NCBI GenBank assembly: GCA_002633005.1
Contig: NMRA01000094.1
Coordinates: 678,509 to 742,508, forward strand
Direction of reading: 5' to 3'
Length of the DNA stretch: 64,000 bases
DNA from: Phoronis australis
Taxonomy: Eukaryota > Phoronida > Phoronidae
Part shown: piece after piece, positions 49,245-61,762 of the stretch
How the letters are laid out: every line of letters begins with the position of its first letter
Numbering within the stretch: the first letter of the stretch is position 1
Program-made: the position numbers and the translations under genes
The notes under the pieces: generated by a model
Seen by the model: only the letters and a program-made list of their open reading frames with translations
Database searches by the model: none
Told to the model about the DNA's origin: nothing

Positions 49245-49437
49245 GAACTGGTTCTGTATAATGCTGGCAAATGGATCTGTCTAGTGCTGGCAAAGGGATC
49301 TGTATAGTGCTGGCAAAGGGGCCTGTATAGTGCTGGCAAAGACATCTGTGTAGTGCTGGCAAAAGGACTGTACAGTTCTGACAAAAGGACTGTACAGTTC
49401 TGACAAAGGGATATGTGTATTGCTGGCAAAGGGATCA
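49245..49437. repeat. ~25-bp minisatellite, about 7 copies
   Basis: Units contain TGCTGGCAAAGGGATCTGTA, with a TTCTGACAAAAGGACTG variant in the middle. Confidence 0.9.
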
Positions 49438-49439
49438 CT

Positions 49440-49900
49440 GAAAACGATCAATCAGTTAAAGTGGGTTTTTAACTGCTTTTTATGCGTCCATATGCATGTG
49501 GGTGCATATTGCCATCATCTCTGTTTGTTCGGGCATCCAGCATCCATAGCTGTATCTCCTAAACCTCTTAAGGATCTTTATGAGAGTTGGAAGATGCGTT
49601 CCTATGAAGCTGAAGACGGATGATGACCAATTTCGGACGGACCCGACTACCGGTGTTTCCCCTAGTGGCAATTTTAGTTTTTACGTTTTCATCTGTATCT
49701 TCAATGGTCCTTGACAGATTTTCATGAAACTTGGCACATAGGTGCTATCCTCCTTTTTCCGGATGGCCATTTTTACTGTTTTCGTGTCTGTTTTTTCACA
49801 TGAGCCCCTCTATCAACCAAACCGCTTTGAGGATGATCCTGAAAATTAACACATATTTTTTTATGCATTTATTGCCCAGACAATAATACAAAGCCATTTG
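49440..49900. repeat. family R1 copy
   Basis: It starts near CATATGCATGTGGGTGCATA and runs through CTGTATCTCCTAAACCTC, GGACCCGACTACCGGTG and CCCTAGTGGCAATTTTAG to TATCAACCAAACCGCTTTGA, the same module order as 25620-26127. Confidence 0.65.
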
Positions 49901-50439
49901 AGGTTGGGTGCCTCAGATCTGGCTTGAACAAAAGTATATAATGTTAACCAATAAATTTCTACAGCAATAAAGAGTAACTGAAACGGCGAATGAAAAGCGG
50001 GGGAAGGACTTTCACGTGCCATTCATACACACACTCATGCTGTGCTGATATGATGTCTGATGAAACTATGTGCTATATAAATACATACATATAAAAATAA
50101 TAATAACAGTAGAACTTTGATCATTTCTAGAATACTAATTAAAAGCATGCGTGCAGACCTCTTCATTTATCCACATTTGTGTCCCGAGGTATCTGTTAAA
50201 ATTGTGTTTATGAACGTTTGTAATGTCAACTTAAAATGGTTAAAAAAGAGAGGCTTTTCTACCTTTGTTGTCTGATAAATGAAGTAAAGTATTAATGGTA
50301 TTGCAAATTAATTTGTGATTTTGGTTAGAGTTTTGAACAAAATCTAGTATGTCCCAAATCGTAAACATGTACTGAGCCTTTAGGGCTTTATTTAAGAGTG
50401 TTTGCACTGATTCCCAGAAAGTAATGATACAGGTGCTAT

Positions 50440-51770
50440 AATAAAATTGACACGTTTTTATTGTGAAAAGGGCAGCTGAGGATTATTTTTTGACGACTTC
50501 GACTACTAATGGCAGTTTTGTTTGATTTTGCACCCATGGCTGTATCTCGTATAGGCTTTGCAGGATCTTATCAAATTTAGCAAGTATATTTATATGAAGT
50601 TGACAACGGGCGGGTGAGGACAACGACTTTCAAACGGATCAGACTACGAATGTGCCCCCTAGTGGTATTTTTATTTTTTGCGTTAATTTCTGTTTCTTTA
50701 AAGGTCCTCAACGGATTTTTATAAAATTTGGCAGATAGATATTTATTAGTGAGGTGACATTTTCCTTCCGTTTTCGGATGGATTCAAGGTATTATGCGCC
50801 ACCTAGTGACCATTTTTACTTTTTTGATACTGTTTGACGTCCGCCCCTCTGTCAACCAAGGCACTCTAAGGATGGTTTTAAAAAAATTGGAATGTATGTT
50901 CCTACTGTGAAGAGGACAGCTGACGGTGACTTTCCTACCACTTTGACTTCTTTGGCGCCTCCTAGTTTTGTTTTTTTGTGGCCATAACTGTATCTCCTAA
51001 ACCCACTACAAGATATTTATTAAATTTAACAAGTGTATTGATATGAAGTTGGCAACGGATGGCAAGGACTTTCAGACGTATTCTACGATCGCTGTGCCCC
51101 CTATTTTCCGTTTTCTTCTGTTTCTCTGAATTTCCGTGGAGGAGTTTTGTGAAATTCAATAAAATAGCTTTGTATCAAAGAAATGATGACTTAGTCCCAC
51201 TTTTAGATAGATTCGACATATTTTGCACCATCTGGTGGTCATTTTTAATGTTTTCGAGTCTTTTTTGGTGTCCACTCCCCTATCAACCAAACCACTCTAA
51301 GGATGATTGTGAAAATTAGGATATATGTTCTTAGTGTGAAGAGGATCGTTGACGATGATTTTCCAACGACTTTGAATACTGTGGCTCATTCTAGTTGCTG
51401 TTTTATTTTTGCTTCCATAGCTGTATCTCCAAATCCCACTGCAGGATCTTTATTAAATTTAGCAAGTGTATGTATATGAAGTTGACTACGGATGATGCCT
51501 TTCAGACGGATCTGACGAACGCTGTGCCATCTTCTGGCAATTTTTTTCTGTTTTCCTCTGTTTCTCTGTAGTTCCTCGACGGATTTTTATGAAATTTTGT
51601 AAATAGCTTTCTATTAAAGAAACGGTGACATCTTGCTGTTTTCAGGTGGATGTAGTGTATTTCGTGCCATATAGTGCCCATTTTTAGGATTCAAATAAAT
51701 ACCCTTAGAAGCATACCGTTCGTGGTGCATTTGTGGGCACAGTTCAATGATCTGCGTTGCTCTTGTTATT
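50440..51770. repeat. family R1, about three modules in a row
   Basis: The R1 block CTGTATCTCCTAAACCCACT ... AAATTTAGCAAGTGTAT ... CAGACGGATCTGAC ... TTTTTATGAAATTTTG recurs about every 400-450 bases. It ends TGATCTGCGTTGCTCTTGTT, like the end at 26127. Confidence 0.65.
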
Positions 51771-52260
51771 TATTTTGTACTGGAATTGATATTTTCACAC
51801 TGTTGGTCTGTAAGTGCTGTAGCTCTATGGCCTGTCGTCAGATCAGATGACATAACAGGGTTTACAGGTATATACTTGGTTCTGTTAGCTTTTACCAGCA
51901 CTAAATACTTAACTTTTGTGTAGGTATTCACAGTGTAACCTATGTGTTTAGTTACCTCTACATATTTATGTACCTGTCATCAATATTTACCTGAACCAAG
52001 CTGTTAGTTTCTTTTCTTCTGCCTGTATCAGTATTAAGTAACAGGTATTATAATACCTGGAGCAGTTTAGTTATATTCAGTCTGGTGCTAATGTGTGGAT
52101 CCTGACTGGGTGGGGGTGTCAGAACATAACCGTAGTGATAATCACGTGATTCAAGTGGTTATACTGGAACCACAAGTGATTGTCCGTCTGGCGAAGTTTC
52201 ATATCTAAAGTTTCATTTCTGACAAGTCAGGTAGGTTTCTTGAATATCACCATTGTCATA

Positions 52261-52432
52261 GGTTGTTGTGGTATGTTCTGCATTGTCTTAGCCAATGGAC
52301 AGACCAATAATTCTGATTGGTTGTTGTGGTATGTTCTGCATTGTCTTAGCCAGTGGACAGACCAATAATTCTGATTGGTTGTTGTGGTATGTTCTGCATT
52401 GTCTTAGCCAATGGACAGACCAATAATTCTGC
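52261..52432. repeat. 58-bp tandem repeat, 3 copies
   Basis: GGTTGTTGTGGTATGTTCTG begins at 52261, 52319 and 52377. Confidence 0.93.
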
Positions 52433-54572
52433 TGAAGCAGACACCACTTTGTTCAACATGGAAAAGTCTTCTTATCCTTGTTTGTGATTAAGCTATTCTC
52501 ACTTAATTCAGGTATTTATTAATGCTGTTTAATAACAGGTATATGTTAACCAACCTGTCATTGTATGATCACCTGTCTTATAAATAGTTGCCTGGGGTCC
52601 CCACCCATTGTCATGTGTGACATACTCTGCATTCTTCACCCATCTTGCCTCAGAATAGATTACCTTCAAAGCCGACCAATAGCTGCTCTGGTATGTCATC
52701 TCAGTCTCATCAAATGTTATTTGCTCAAGGACTTGTTCTTCAGCCGATCTGTTGTTCAAATATGTACTTACTAGAAACAGGCCATGATTATCCAGTGCGA
52801 GGTACGACTGAAACAATCCCACCATAACGTGAGGCTCGTGTTAAAGACATGTTAAGGACATAGTACTATAAAAGGAGGACCTGTTTCAGGTGTCTGCAGC
52901 CCTAATTTCTTGCCTGAACTTCCATGACATGTCAGAATTTCAGCCCACAAGGTCATTCACCTGACCACTTATCCATGCTTGGTTGTCCACTGCACTAATT
53001 GATTGGAGTGAGTGGGGTCATTGAATCAGGATGGACGGTGTGGACAGCGGCTAGTCTCCTTAGACCAATGGTTGAGTTTTCTTTGTTGTTTACCTTTACA
53101 TTCTTTATGAATTGATAAGTTTAAGTTTGAGCACAACGTTATTGGGTCAGTTGTGATTATTAGGTCAGTTGTTTTATGGAGGGAGGCAGATATGGCAATA
53201 GTGTTGAATGGATGTCAAAGTTTTAATTTATTGTGAAAGAACATTTGGCCACCAAAAATGATTAGCTGAGCTTAATAATAAGATATATCGACCTTCATTG
53301 AGGTGGTTACAGATTTTCAAAGGACCAGAAATATTTTACTTGATAGGGTATTTTGGAAGCGCATTTGGAATTGCATGTAGTTGGATACAGACATCTGGGT
53401 TGGATTGAAGACAATGCTACTTCAACAGCTTTGATTCAGTTATTCAGTGATACAGTTTTTTTAATGTTGGTGTCTTCACTTTTTGATGGTTTATTACAGT
53501 CCTGTTTCATCATACAACAGTTTGATGTGTCTCTGTGTCGTACATAGCCTCATTATTTCCGTGATTGTTTAATTGAAGTTCTAGCCATAATAGCAGTAAT
53601 TACAGCCCACATTTGTTGCAAATTGTCAGTAAATTGTCAACAATCATTGTAGTATCCAATGTTACCAGTGTAATAGTATCTTGTTAGTCTCTATAGAAAC
53701 ATTCCTTCTCTGTCTCATCAGTGCTCATTGTGTCTTCAGAAATTCAAATGAACGTACAAATCGTATTCAAACGTGTTCTTTGAAAGTACCGTAGATCGTG
53801 ACTCATGGTGGCTCAAAACTCTGTTGTACATTGTTTATGAAGTTCCTAGTGAAACCTTATTGAATATTGGCAGACACAAACTGCCCCTGTGTGTAGGTGA
53901 GTGGCAGTCCTATGGTATTCCGAATACCTGATTGGGTTACCTTTTTATTTTGAGTTGCAGCTGCATACAATAGTTATTTGATTAGGCTGGCTGAACCATT
54001 GTTGGGGAGTGCAGTGACAGTCAGGTAATCACATGACACTAGCCTGAGGTGAACAGTAGTACCTGGTAGCACAAGGAAGAGATGAACAGCACATGTCTCT
54101 GCACAGGACTGGTGCTATAGTGAAACCACCTGGTAACATGCTGTATGTGGTCTAGCAGTTGTACTGTGCAACTCTTCAACATGTGTTGTGAAGAAAGTGT
54201 GGATGTTATGAAAGGATTATCATCTAATGTGTTAGTGTTTATGTGTATAGTAGCAAATTAAGAGAGCAGACCTGAGCACTATTTTTGGATCAGCTCACCA
54301 GACTTTGGTTCAAAGGATACAAACTGGTAGTACAGTGACTGTAGGTATGCACAGACTGTGGGCGACATTTCCTGCACATTTCTAAGTGGTGGCTGTTGTT
54401 ATGAGCACTTCCTTTGTGTGGCAACACAATGCTAGACTGTGTTTCGAGGTAAACGGCCGTGCCACTGATTCAGGTTGCCCTCCAACTGAATGGAGAAATT
54501 GTGAAATCACTTGGGATTGTTTTGAGCTGTTTATTCAACAGTACAGTTGTGGATGTCGGCTTAAGCCAGTAA
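52433..54572. other. intron, nothing firmly recognised
   Basis: A 72-codon frame at 54386-54604 contains a donor-like GTTTCGAG|GTAAAC, but is not supported further. Confidence 0.35.
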
Positions 54573-54617
54573 TGTGTTGGATCTCATCATCAAAAGTGCA
54601 TTGAATCTACTCTACAG

Positions 54618-54774
54618 TGCTATCTGTATCCACAAAGGAATAAAGCAAGTGATTTTGCAATCATGGATTTCAGTGGTGCATTTTCACCTGCCTGCAAGCC
54701 TTATAGGAAGATTCGGCGATCACAGTCTCTCCGAGACTTCTTTATAGGAACACCCAACAACCACCCTCTGCTGG
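54618..54774 (+). CDS. main gene, later exon or alternative start (start uncertain)
   Basis: Donor GCTGG|GTAAGC at 54775. The frame is open from 54573, and TCTACTCTACAG gives an acceptor at 54617. From an internal ATG at 54663 it reads MDFSGAFSPACKPYRKIRRS, then QSLRDFFIGTPNNHPLL. RRSQSLRDFF is a strong Arg-x-x-Ser site like those in exon f, which argues for the same protein. It does not join exon h in phase at 54618; an alternative acceptor near 54649 would, but has a poor pyrimidine tract. It may instead be an alternative first exon. Confidence 0.65.
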
Positions 54775-54928
54775 GTAAGCTGTTTAGTTTATAGGAACAC
54801 CCAACAACCACCCTCTGCTGGGTAAGCTGTTTAGTTTATAGGAACACCCAACAACCACCCTCTGCTGGGTAAGCTGTTTAGTTTATAGGAACACCCAACA
54901 ACCACCCTCTGCTGGGTAAGCTGTTTAG
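54741..54928. repeat. 47-bp tandem repeat of an exon-intron junction, 4 copies
   Basis: Each unit has the last 34 bases of the exon at 54618-54774 plus the first 13 bases of its intron, including the donor GTAAGC. Donors therefore recur at 54775, 54822, 54869 and 54916. Reading through the first donor meets an in-frame TAG at the start of unit 2. Confidence 0.95.
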
Positions 54929-54935
54929 TTCAATG

Positions 54936-56083
54936 TGCTCAGTTTTCAGGTATTCTAAATCTTTCTTATTTGAGCAAAAACTTGGTCAGTGAATCTGAGC
55001 ATGAAAGACCACATTAATGGATCACATTGACTGTCTTCATGTCTATAATTTATTATTGATTCAAAGATAGCATATTGGGTTTACTGCTGTGAGCAAGTTA
55101 TTTGCATGGTTGAGATGTTTTCTGTGTCTTGTCTGATTATTTCTGTCTAAAACCAGAATTACGTAATCTTGTGAAAATAACTTGTAAGGAAAATGGGTAA
55201 GTCCAGGGAAATATGAATCTGACTGTGGCAAAAACATGTTTGTCTAGTGTTAGCTAGGAATTGATTTATTCACTTAGAACTTGTTTTGAAATTTTAAGAA
55301 AAAAGCACCAAATTCAACGGGTTGGGTTTGAAATCCCTGCAAAGCCTATTTGCACATTGAATTGATAACAACTCCCCATTTCGTGCATATTATATGAGAA
55401 TTAACACAATACTCAAAATCCAGGATTACTATTTTAGTAACATTTGGTTAGTTGAGAGGCAAGCTGTTACAAGTGTCAGTGATCTCACTTCAACATCGAC
55501 AGGCAGGCCAAAATATGAAAATAACTTGTACTTTGAAAGAAACAATTTTGCCAAATAAGAGGAAGAAGCTCATTGCATTGTGATGGAAAATAGGACAACC
55601 TGTTTGCACTTTTAAAGATTTTGAAATGAAAATGGAAATATGTCTACTTCATAAGTATCCAAATTTTTATTCTTTGATATACTGGCACCAAATTAAATGG
55701 CAGATTGATATACTTTCATTCTGTTCACATTCCATTTGGAAATAACAGTTTGTGCTATGACTATTTTGTCAAGCTTGAATATTCCTTACTAAGGAATATT
55801 TTTAAACTCAAAAGTACATAAGACGGTTTAACCAAGTTTTGCCAATATTACTTAAGCTTTTTGCGCTTATCTTATTCAAGGTTCCAGAAAAACCTAACCA
55901 GCAATGTGGCAGACATCCTTATTTTTGCACACAGTAGTGCACATCAGTTACATTGTCATATGTGAACAAGTCATGTGATGTTTTTATTTTGATGGCTTAG
56001 TCAATAAGAAAACTAATGTCTTGACAGGTGATGAAAACTGCTAAAAATAAGCCTTGATCATACAAGAAATTACCCAGAACTTG
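54936..56083. other. intron, nothing recognised
   Basis: AT-rich. One short palindrome, GAATATTCCTTACTAAGGAATATT, is near 55777. Confidence 0.4.
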
Positions 56084-57190
56084 CTGTAGAACAACTTGCC
56101 CCCCATTCACTCTGAGGTGCCCTCCACACACAGACTTACCCTGGAACAAGTTATTCCTGAATCAAGTTGTTGCTAGGTTTGAGTGGTGTCTGGACACCTT
56201 TGCCACTTTTAATCGCTGTGTGGCCGCAAAAGTGGGGTAAAGTGGAAGTAATTATCAGCTGCGATTGCATACAGACTGGTTTATTCTTGTGTGCCATATT
56301 GGCGTTAGTTGTTCATTGCCATTCACAGAGCGACAGCTTCTGCCTTACCCTTGTTATCAAATGTGTTTGTGTGCATGTGTGGACGCTCCACTTAAAAGTG
56401 GGGTAAGTTGCACTAGTGCAGGTTGTTCTAAGGTAGGCTGTGTATGGATGGGACTTCACTTCCCCCACTACTCACTGTACACCACTCAACAAGTATGGCA
56501 CAAGCAATTTTGGACACCTCTGTGAGAGCAACTGAGGTAGCGTCCCACTGGTAATTACTTTTGGATTGTCTGATGGCTTGCATCCATACTACGACTTGTG
56601 CTGGGTCAAGTTACCCTACCTCACTAAGGTGGGTTTATGTCAATTGTTACCTCATCATTAGTTGTATCAACACTGCTACTACAGGGCCTTTCATACTACC
56701 GTCGACGCGTCGATGGTTTGGGGAGTTGCGATCAGTGTGAACGCATAACTCTGGTCCTGGATCGCAGTTAACAGGTGGATTTAAGACCGCAGCGTCGACG
56801 CTGCAGTGCAGTATGAACGCCTAACTCCGGTCCAATCGAAGTTATCGCCAGGTGCCACTGTTATCGTCAACAGTTACAGAGTAGTGCCGTCACTAATAAC
56901 TACTTATCTTTTGCTCTTATGATAACCAATCGATTTAAAAATGAGTTAAATGTCATTTAGCACATTTAAATGTTCCCAAATTGTCACATTGAAGAAATCT
57001 TAGTGTGCAGCGCTACCTTGCGATAACTTCGATGACGTCAGCATCACCAACCCTTAACTTCAATGATCATTAACTACCGAAGCCAGTATGAACGGTCCAG
57101 TTAACTGCACTGTATACGTCGACGCTCCGTTAAGTCAATATGAAAGGGCCTTAAGCCTAGAGTGACAATTTGTTCCAGGAATAACTTATT
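56084..57190. repeat. composite repeat sharing flanks with 1.8 and 4.1 kb, split by a MITE
   Basis: GTTCTAAGGTAGGCTGTGTA and AGTGGGGTAAGTTGCACTAG (56400-56450) are the complement of sequence on both sides of the hAT-type element at 1875-4061. The left part has CCTGGAACAAGTTATTCCTG and the right end its approximate complement (TTCCAGGAATAACTTATT at 57174), so this may be one inverted-repeat element. Confidence 0.5.
56683..57150. mobile_element. MITE family M, copy 2 (~468 bp)
   Basis: It begins AGGGCCTTTCATACTACCGT and ends GTCAATATGAAAGGGCC. Homologous to 39074-39543, with an extra AAGACCGCAGCGTCGACG block near 56785. Confidence 0.82.
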
Positions 57191-58569
57191 ATATGGATGA
57201 CACCATAGTCGGCTGTAATTCTGTTACTGGCTAGCAATGTTAATCAAGCTTAAGCGCAATGGTTACCAGCTGCGTATGACTTCACATCAAAACAGCTAGT
57301 GAAAAGTTGCAATCCCTGTACTACAAAACCTATATCAAAATGTAGCATGCCCAGTCATGTAAAAGTTTTTGTAACTGTCACATTCAAACTCGTTCATTAT
57401 GACCTTTTAAAAGATAAACAAGGTGACGAACATCATCATTTTCCTGTGTTTAGGAAGTCAGTTGTCAAATCCAAACTGTATGCACGCACGCACGTGGTAC
57501 TCGTGGTACGTGCACCAGCCATCTGCTCCATTCTCTGTACATTTCAACAGTTTGGTCCAAGGCTACTAAGAGGAAAGGGTTTTTCTTGAAATTTGCTGTT
57601 GAAAAATGTGATCGAACCAACGATAATGATATTATTTTGGCAAACCTGATAAACCTTACTCATCTGCAGCCATTTTCAAGATAAGTGAGCAGTGGTTAGT
57701 TAAGGTGACAAGTAAATTCAAGCTTGGGTAAAAATATCAAATAAGTTGTTGTATCATTGAGCTTGAAAAAGCTTGGTGAAAATATACTAAGTAGATGTGG
57801 ATTAATTTGTTTGGTTGGCCACGGTAACCCTTAGGGGTCGTGATAATTGTTTGTTTACTGTCACTAATTAGATGTTAATGAAATGTATGAGGTGTTAAAC
57901 CCCTCTGCAGATAAGCAATACGGTCAGATTAAATCTGTCCACTTATGCTTTATCCTTGTTATATTCCCATCAAATCTGCTTGTTTGTAAGTCACATGTAC
58001 TATTTAATGTGTGTGTAACTACATGTTAATTAACATGTTAATTAACATTTAGTCTGTTGCTTCCCAGCATATGTGGTGTAAAACTACGCACAACAAGTTT
58101 TGATCAAGTCTAAAATGTACCAAGCATGGCAAATGTTTGGCGTTAGTCACCAACACAAAATATGTTAGAACGTTGACTCTTCTCCATGCCAAGTGCATAC
58201 TTTCACTGGAACTATAAAACGGTGCATGTACACATTGCCACTGACGTACTAGCCAGTTCATTTGGCTATAATTCAACATCACATAAGCATAGTAATTTTT
58301 TAAACCCCAAGGCACTTTGGATAAGGACTTTTCATTGACAGTAAAAAACAGCAACTAACTCCTTTATTGTGCACGGATGAATAAATGGTGTGAGTCATCA
58401 GCTTCAAACAAAATGATGCTGATTTCTAAGGCCACTGTTGTTGGCATATTCTTCTGCAATATGGCTACAGAATAACTGTTTGGTTGTATAGCATCGTATG
58501 GTCATGGCTGTCCTTGTCATTGGGCAACATTGTCAGTGAATTTCTCATGTCTGATGCTCTGGGCTTCTC
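57191..58569. other. non-coding, nothing recognised
   Basis: AT-rich. A 96-codon frame at 57299-57589 has no domain or splice support. Confidence 0.4.
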
Positions 58570-58622
58570 TTGTGTCACCTCATTCAATGTAGGCTTTTCT
58601 TGTGTCACCTCATTCAATATAG
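58570..58622. repeat. 32-bp tandem duplication
   Basis: CTTTTCTTGTGTCACCTCAT occurs twice with the following bases. Confidence 0.75.
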
Positions 58623-58799
58623 GCTCCTGAGCAGTTTGACCGTTTCTTTCTGGCACTCACATTTTGTCATGGCTTAGGTATATTCCTTGAAATCTGGAAT
58701 TTACTGTAAGAATTTGGTAGTAATGTTGATGGAATGTCTGAGCTCCACACTTCACCTCAGATATTATATTTCTATTGTTATGTTGCTCTGACATAAATT

Positions 58800-59800
58800 C
58801 TTTTGTTTGTTTGCACTCTGCAGGTCCCATTTTTCATCCGATTTGTGCAAAATTTATACATAACCTCTAGTTTCTGAATGGCTGGAAGTCTATAGTTTTT
58901 CAAGATGATCAGATTCAAGATGGTGGACGTGGTGGCCATTTTGTTTTCAAATTGAGATTCAAATGTTCATAAAGGCTGCAATTTTTTATTTACATGGTTG
59001 AAAATCAGTACAATTATTGTCAGTAATGGACATGTACTACAGGTTTGCCTTAAATCATTCACTTCTGGTCAAAGATTAAGAAGGAAATATCTGCCATTGC
59101 AACTGGGCACCTCGATTTCCAGGACAAAAATGTTTTGTCCTATAGAGGGCGCATTGTAGAAACAATAGCTTTGAAAATTTTCACGTTTCCTGTGAGTAGC
59201 TATTATGAAGTGCTGCTTAACCATAAGTTTTTTTTCCAAAATGGCGGATATGGCACGTTTCAATCAATTTTCAATCGTGCTGGGGTGCCATTTTGAATGG
59301 GAAGAGGAAATGACGTAAATTTTGCATGTGGATTTTCTGAAGTATACTGTTTCGAATGAACTGTAACAATTTTTTCTCAGACTTACCGTTTTCGATTTTT
59401 TTGACTTTCAATTTTAAAAAATGTAAAATTTGAAAAATTTCAGAAGATAACTATGTGGGATTTTGTAAAGCTATTCTGTTAGGTACGGTTTTGAATGGGC
59501 TTTCAGAAGATCTTATCCATTTTTTGCTTGGATGTCTCGTTTTCAAATTATTCAGGATTTTCTGATGACGCTGCTCTTTTGTTGAATATTTGCTGCACTT
59601 TTGTTGACTATTTGTTGCACTTTTGTTAGTTTACCGTCTATTAAACAAGACTATATTTTTTACTCATTTGTGACATCTTAACTCGTCATATGAATGTTAT
59701 CATCATGTTCATCATTGCCACCACCACGATCATCATCACTGTCATCATTATCTCCAATACTCTTTTCAGTCAATTTCTCTCCTCAGACGCTTTCCTTTTC
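58800..59800. repeat. family R2, unit 2
   Basis: Starts TTTGTTTGTTTGCACTCTGC, then AGGTCCCATTTTTCATCCGA. It keeps the R2 block order (GAGGGCGCATTGTAG, AAAATGGCGGATATGG, CAGACTTACCGTTTTC) and ends near TCAATTTCTCTCCTCAGACG. Confidence 0.75.
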
Positions 59801-60672
59801 ATGTTCTCACATTTTCTTTTAATTTTGCATCCTGCTACACCTGTGGCACTAACAGTATGAAGCCTTTCTGTTTAAGTTTCAGACTACAGACACATAGACA
59901 CACCTGGTCAGGCTTCTCAGCTTTCCATAGTTTGATTTCATGGTAAACTTCCTGCTGAAAACATGAACTCAAGAAGCCCTTGTTATTAAATTGGTAGTTA
60001 AAGGTTGAAAATGTGCTCTATGGTATTCATTTGATGTACGTCACCGTGCTAATCACAGCCTATTGTTTCTATTGCCTAATGCTCCACTGGGATTATAATT
60101 AGCGTGATATGCAGTGAAAACATTGAGTTCTGATACTGTTATATGCCAGTCAGCTACCGTTGCCTGGCAACAAATATTGTAAAGAATCGAAATATGGTTT
60201 CTAATAGATAATTGCTCTTGTCGGTGTCTGTTCTGTTCAGATATACGCTGTTATTACATCAGCGCATTCAATCAACAAATCAGTATCCAGCTGTGGAACA
60301 CATGTACTTCCGCTGTCTTGTACAATTGGGAATTTTTTCTTCTTTTACAAGTTGTTGCATCATTTTATTATTTTGTTATGTTTTACGGACTTTTTCTCAG
60401 ACTTTGTTCAGCTGCACTTGTAAACAATAATAGTCTCATTATTTGTGCGATCATCGTCGTGTCAATAATTTCATTTATTAAACCTGGCAACTTTGAACTT
60501 GAAGCGTGTTGACTAAATAAACTTCAGCCGTGAGCAGGTGTTAATTATAACCTGCTAAGGCAACTACTGTAAGCCTTGAGAGTGTTGCCCTTGTATTTCT
60601 TGTGTCATCTCTCTCAAAATTACGTAAACTACTTCTAAACTGCTTTGGTTAATGTTTTGTGGAACATATTTT
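59801..60672. other. non-coding, nothing recognised
   Basis: AT-rich, no supported feature. Confidence 0.4.
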
Positions 60673-60697
60673 ACTTGGCGGAATTCTTCCGCCAAGT
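60673..60697. repeat. perfect hairpin at the start of R2 unit 3
   Basis: ACTTGGCGGAA, TTC, TTCCGCCAAGT: 11-bp stem with a 3-base loop. The arm TTCCGCCAAGT recurs at the 3' end of the same R2 unit (about 61730). Confidence 0.9.
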
Positions 60698-61762
60698 ATG
60701 TTGGTCTGACAGCAAGTTTTTTTTTTGTTTGTTCGCTCTCTACAGGTCGCAATTTTCATCCGATTTTCACGAAATTTGCACACAACGTGTAGATCGAGAA
60801 CTGCAAAATGGCAGATGTGGCGGCCATTTTGTATCCGATTTCACAGTCAAATACTCGTAGAGGCCGCATTTTTCGATCTACATGGCTGAAAATCGGTACG
60901 AATATACTAGAACGCATGTGCTACAATTGTGCAGAAAATCGTTGACATCCGGTTAAAGATGGCGGAAATATTGGACGTGGGGCATGCGCACCCTGAAATT
61001 TGGCCAAAAACGTTTTCTCCTGTAGAGGGCGTATTTGCAAACCAATTACTTTCAAACTGGTCATGTGTTTGTTGAGTTTAATAAGCTTTTATAAAAAATT
61101 ATTGAACCGGAAATCACTTTCAAGATGGCGGCTGTGGGGCATGTTTACACAGTTTCAATCGCTCTGGTGTCGCATTTTTTATGGGAAGAGCAAATGACCT
61201 GAATTTTTGCATGTGAATTCCTTGAAGTATGGCCTTTCAAAAAGTCTCTGAGAGCGTATTTCTCAGACCTACCGTTTTCGAGTTATTTGACTTTGAATTT
61301 CAAAAAAACGGCAAATTTTTAATTTTCTCGAAAAATTTTTGGATTTTTGCCAAACTACCACTTTAGATAGAGTTTTGAATGGGCTTTCAGGAGATATTTT
61401 CCATTTTTCGCTACGTCGTCTACTTTTTGAATTATTCAAGATTTTTGGATACCGTTGTTCCGTCGGTCGCCTATGCAAGCACGCTGATGGCTGGCTTTCA
61501 GTTCACTTTGTTTTGGTTATGCCTAGTTGACCCAGACTGACCCAGCCAGCACTGTCCTACTGTAGACTGGACCGTCATGTTGCACCATCTATTGTTCTTT
61601 ATTGTAGTTGATTGTATGCTCTCTATTTGATTTCTTCGCTAGTCACATGAATGTTATCGTGTTATTCATAATACCCGCCTTGATCGTCATGATTGTCGCC
61701 GTCTCCCTCATCGTCGTCTTTTCGATTAATTCCGCCAAGTGTCGCTCCTCCGAGCGCTCTCG
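60698..61762. repeat. family R2, unit 3 (most complete)
   Basis: It runs from TTTGTTTGTTCGCTCTCTAC to TTCCGCCAAGTGTCGCTCCT and CCGAGCGCTCTCG. It contains the R2 words CACGAAATTTGCACACAACG, AAGATGGCGGAAATATTGG and CTCCTGTAGAGGGCG. Confidence 0.8.

Noticed and set aside
54386-54604. 72-codon Cys-rich frame just before the exon at 54618
   Set aside because: No family, and a donor-like site inside it leads nowhere in phase.
55777-55801. Palindrome GAATATTCCTTACTAAGGAATATT as a regulatory site
   Set aside because: Short AT-rich palindromes are expected by chance here.
57299-57589. 96-codon frame with a His cluster
   Set aside because: No motif, start context or splice signals.
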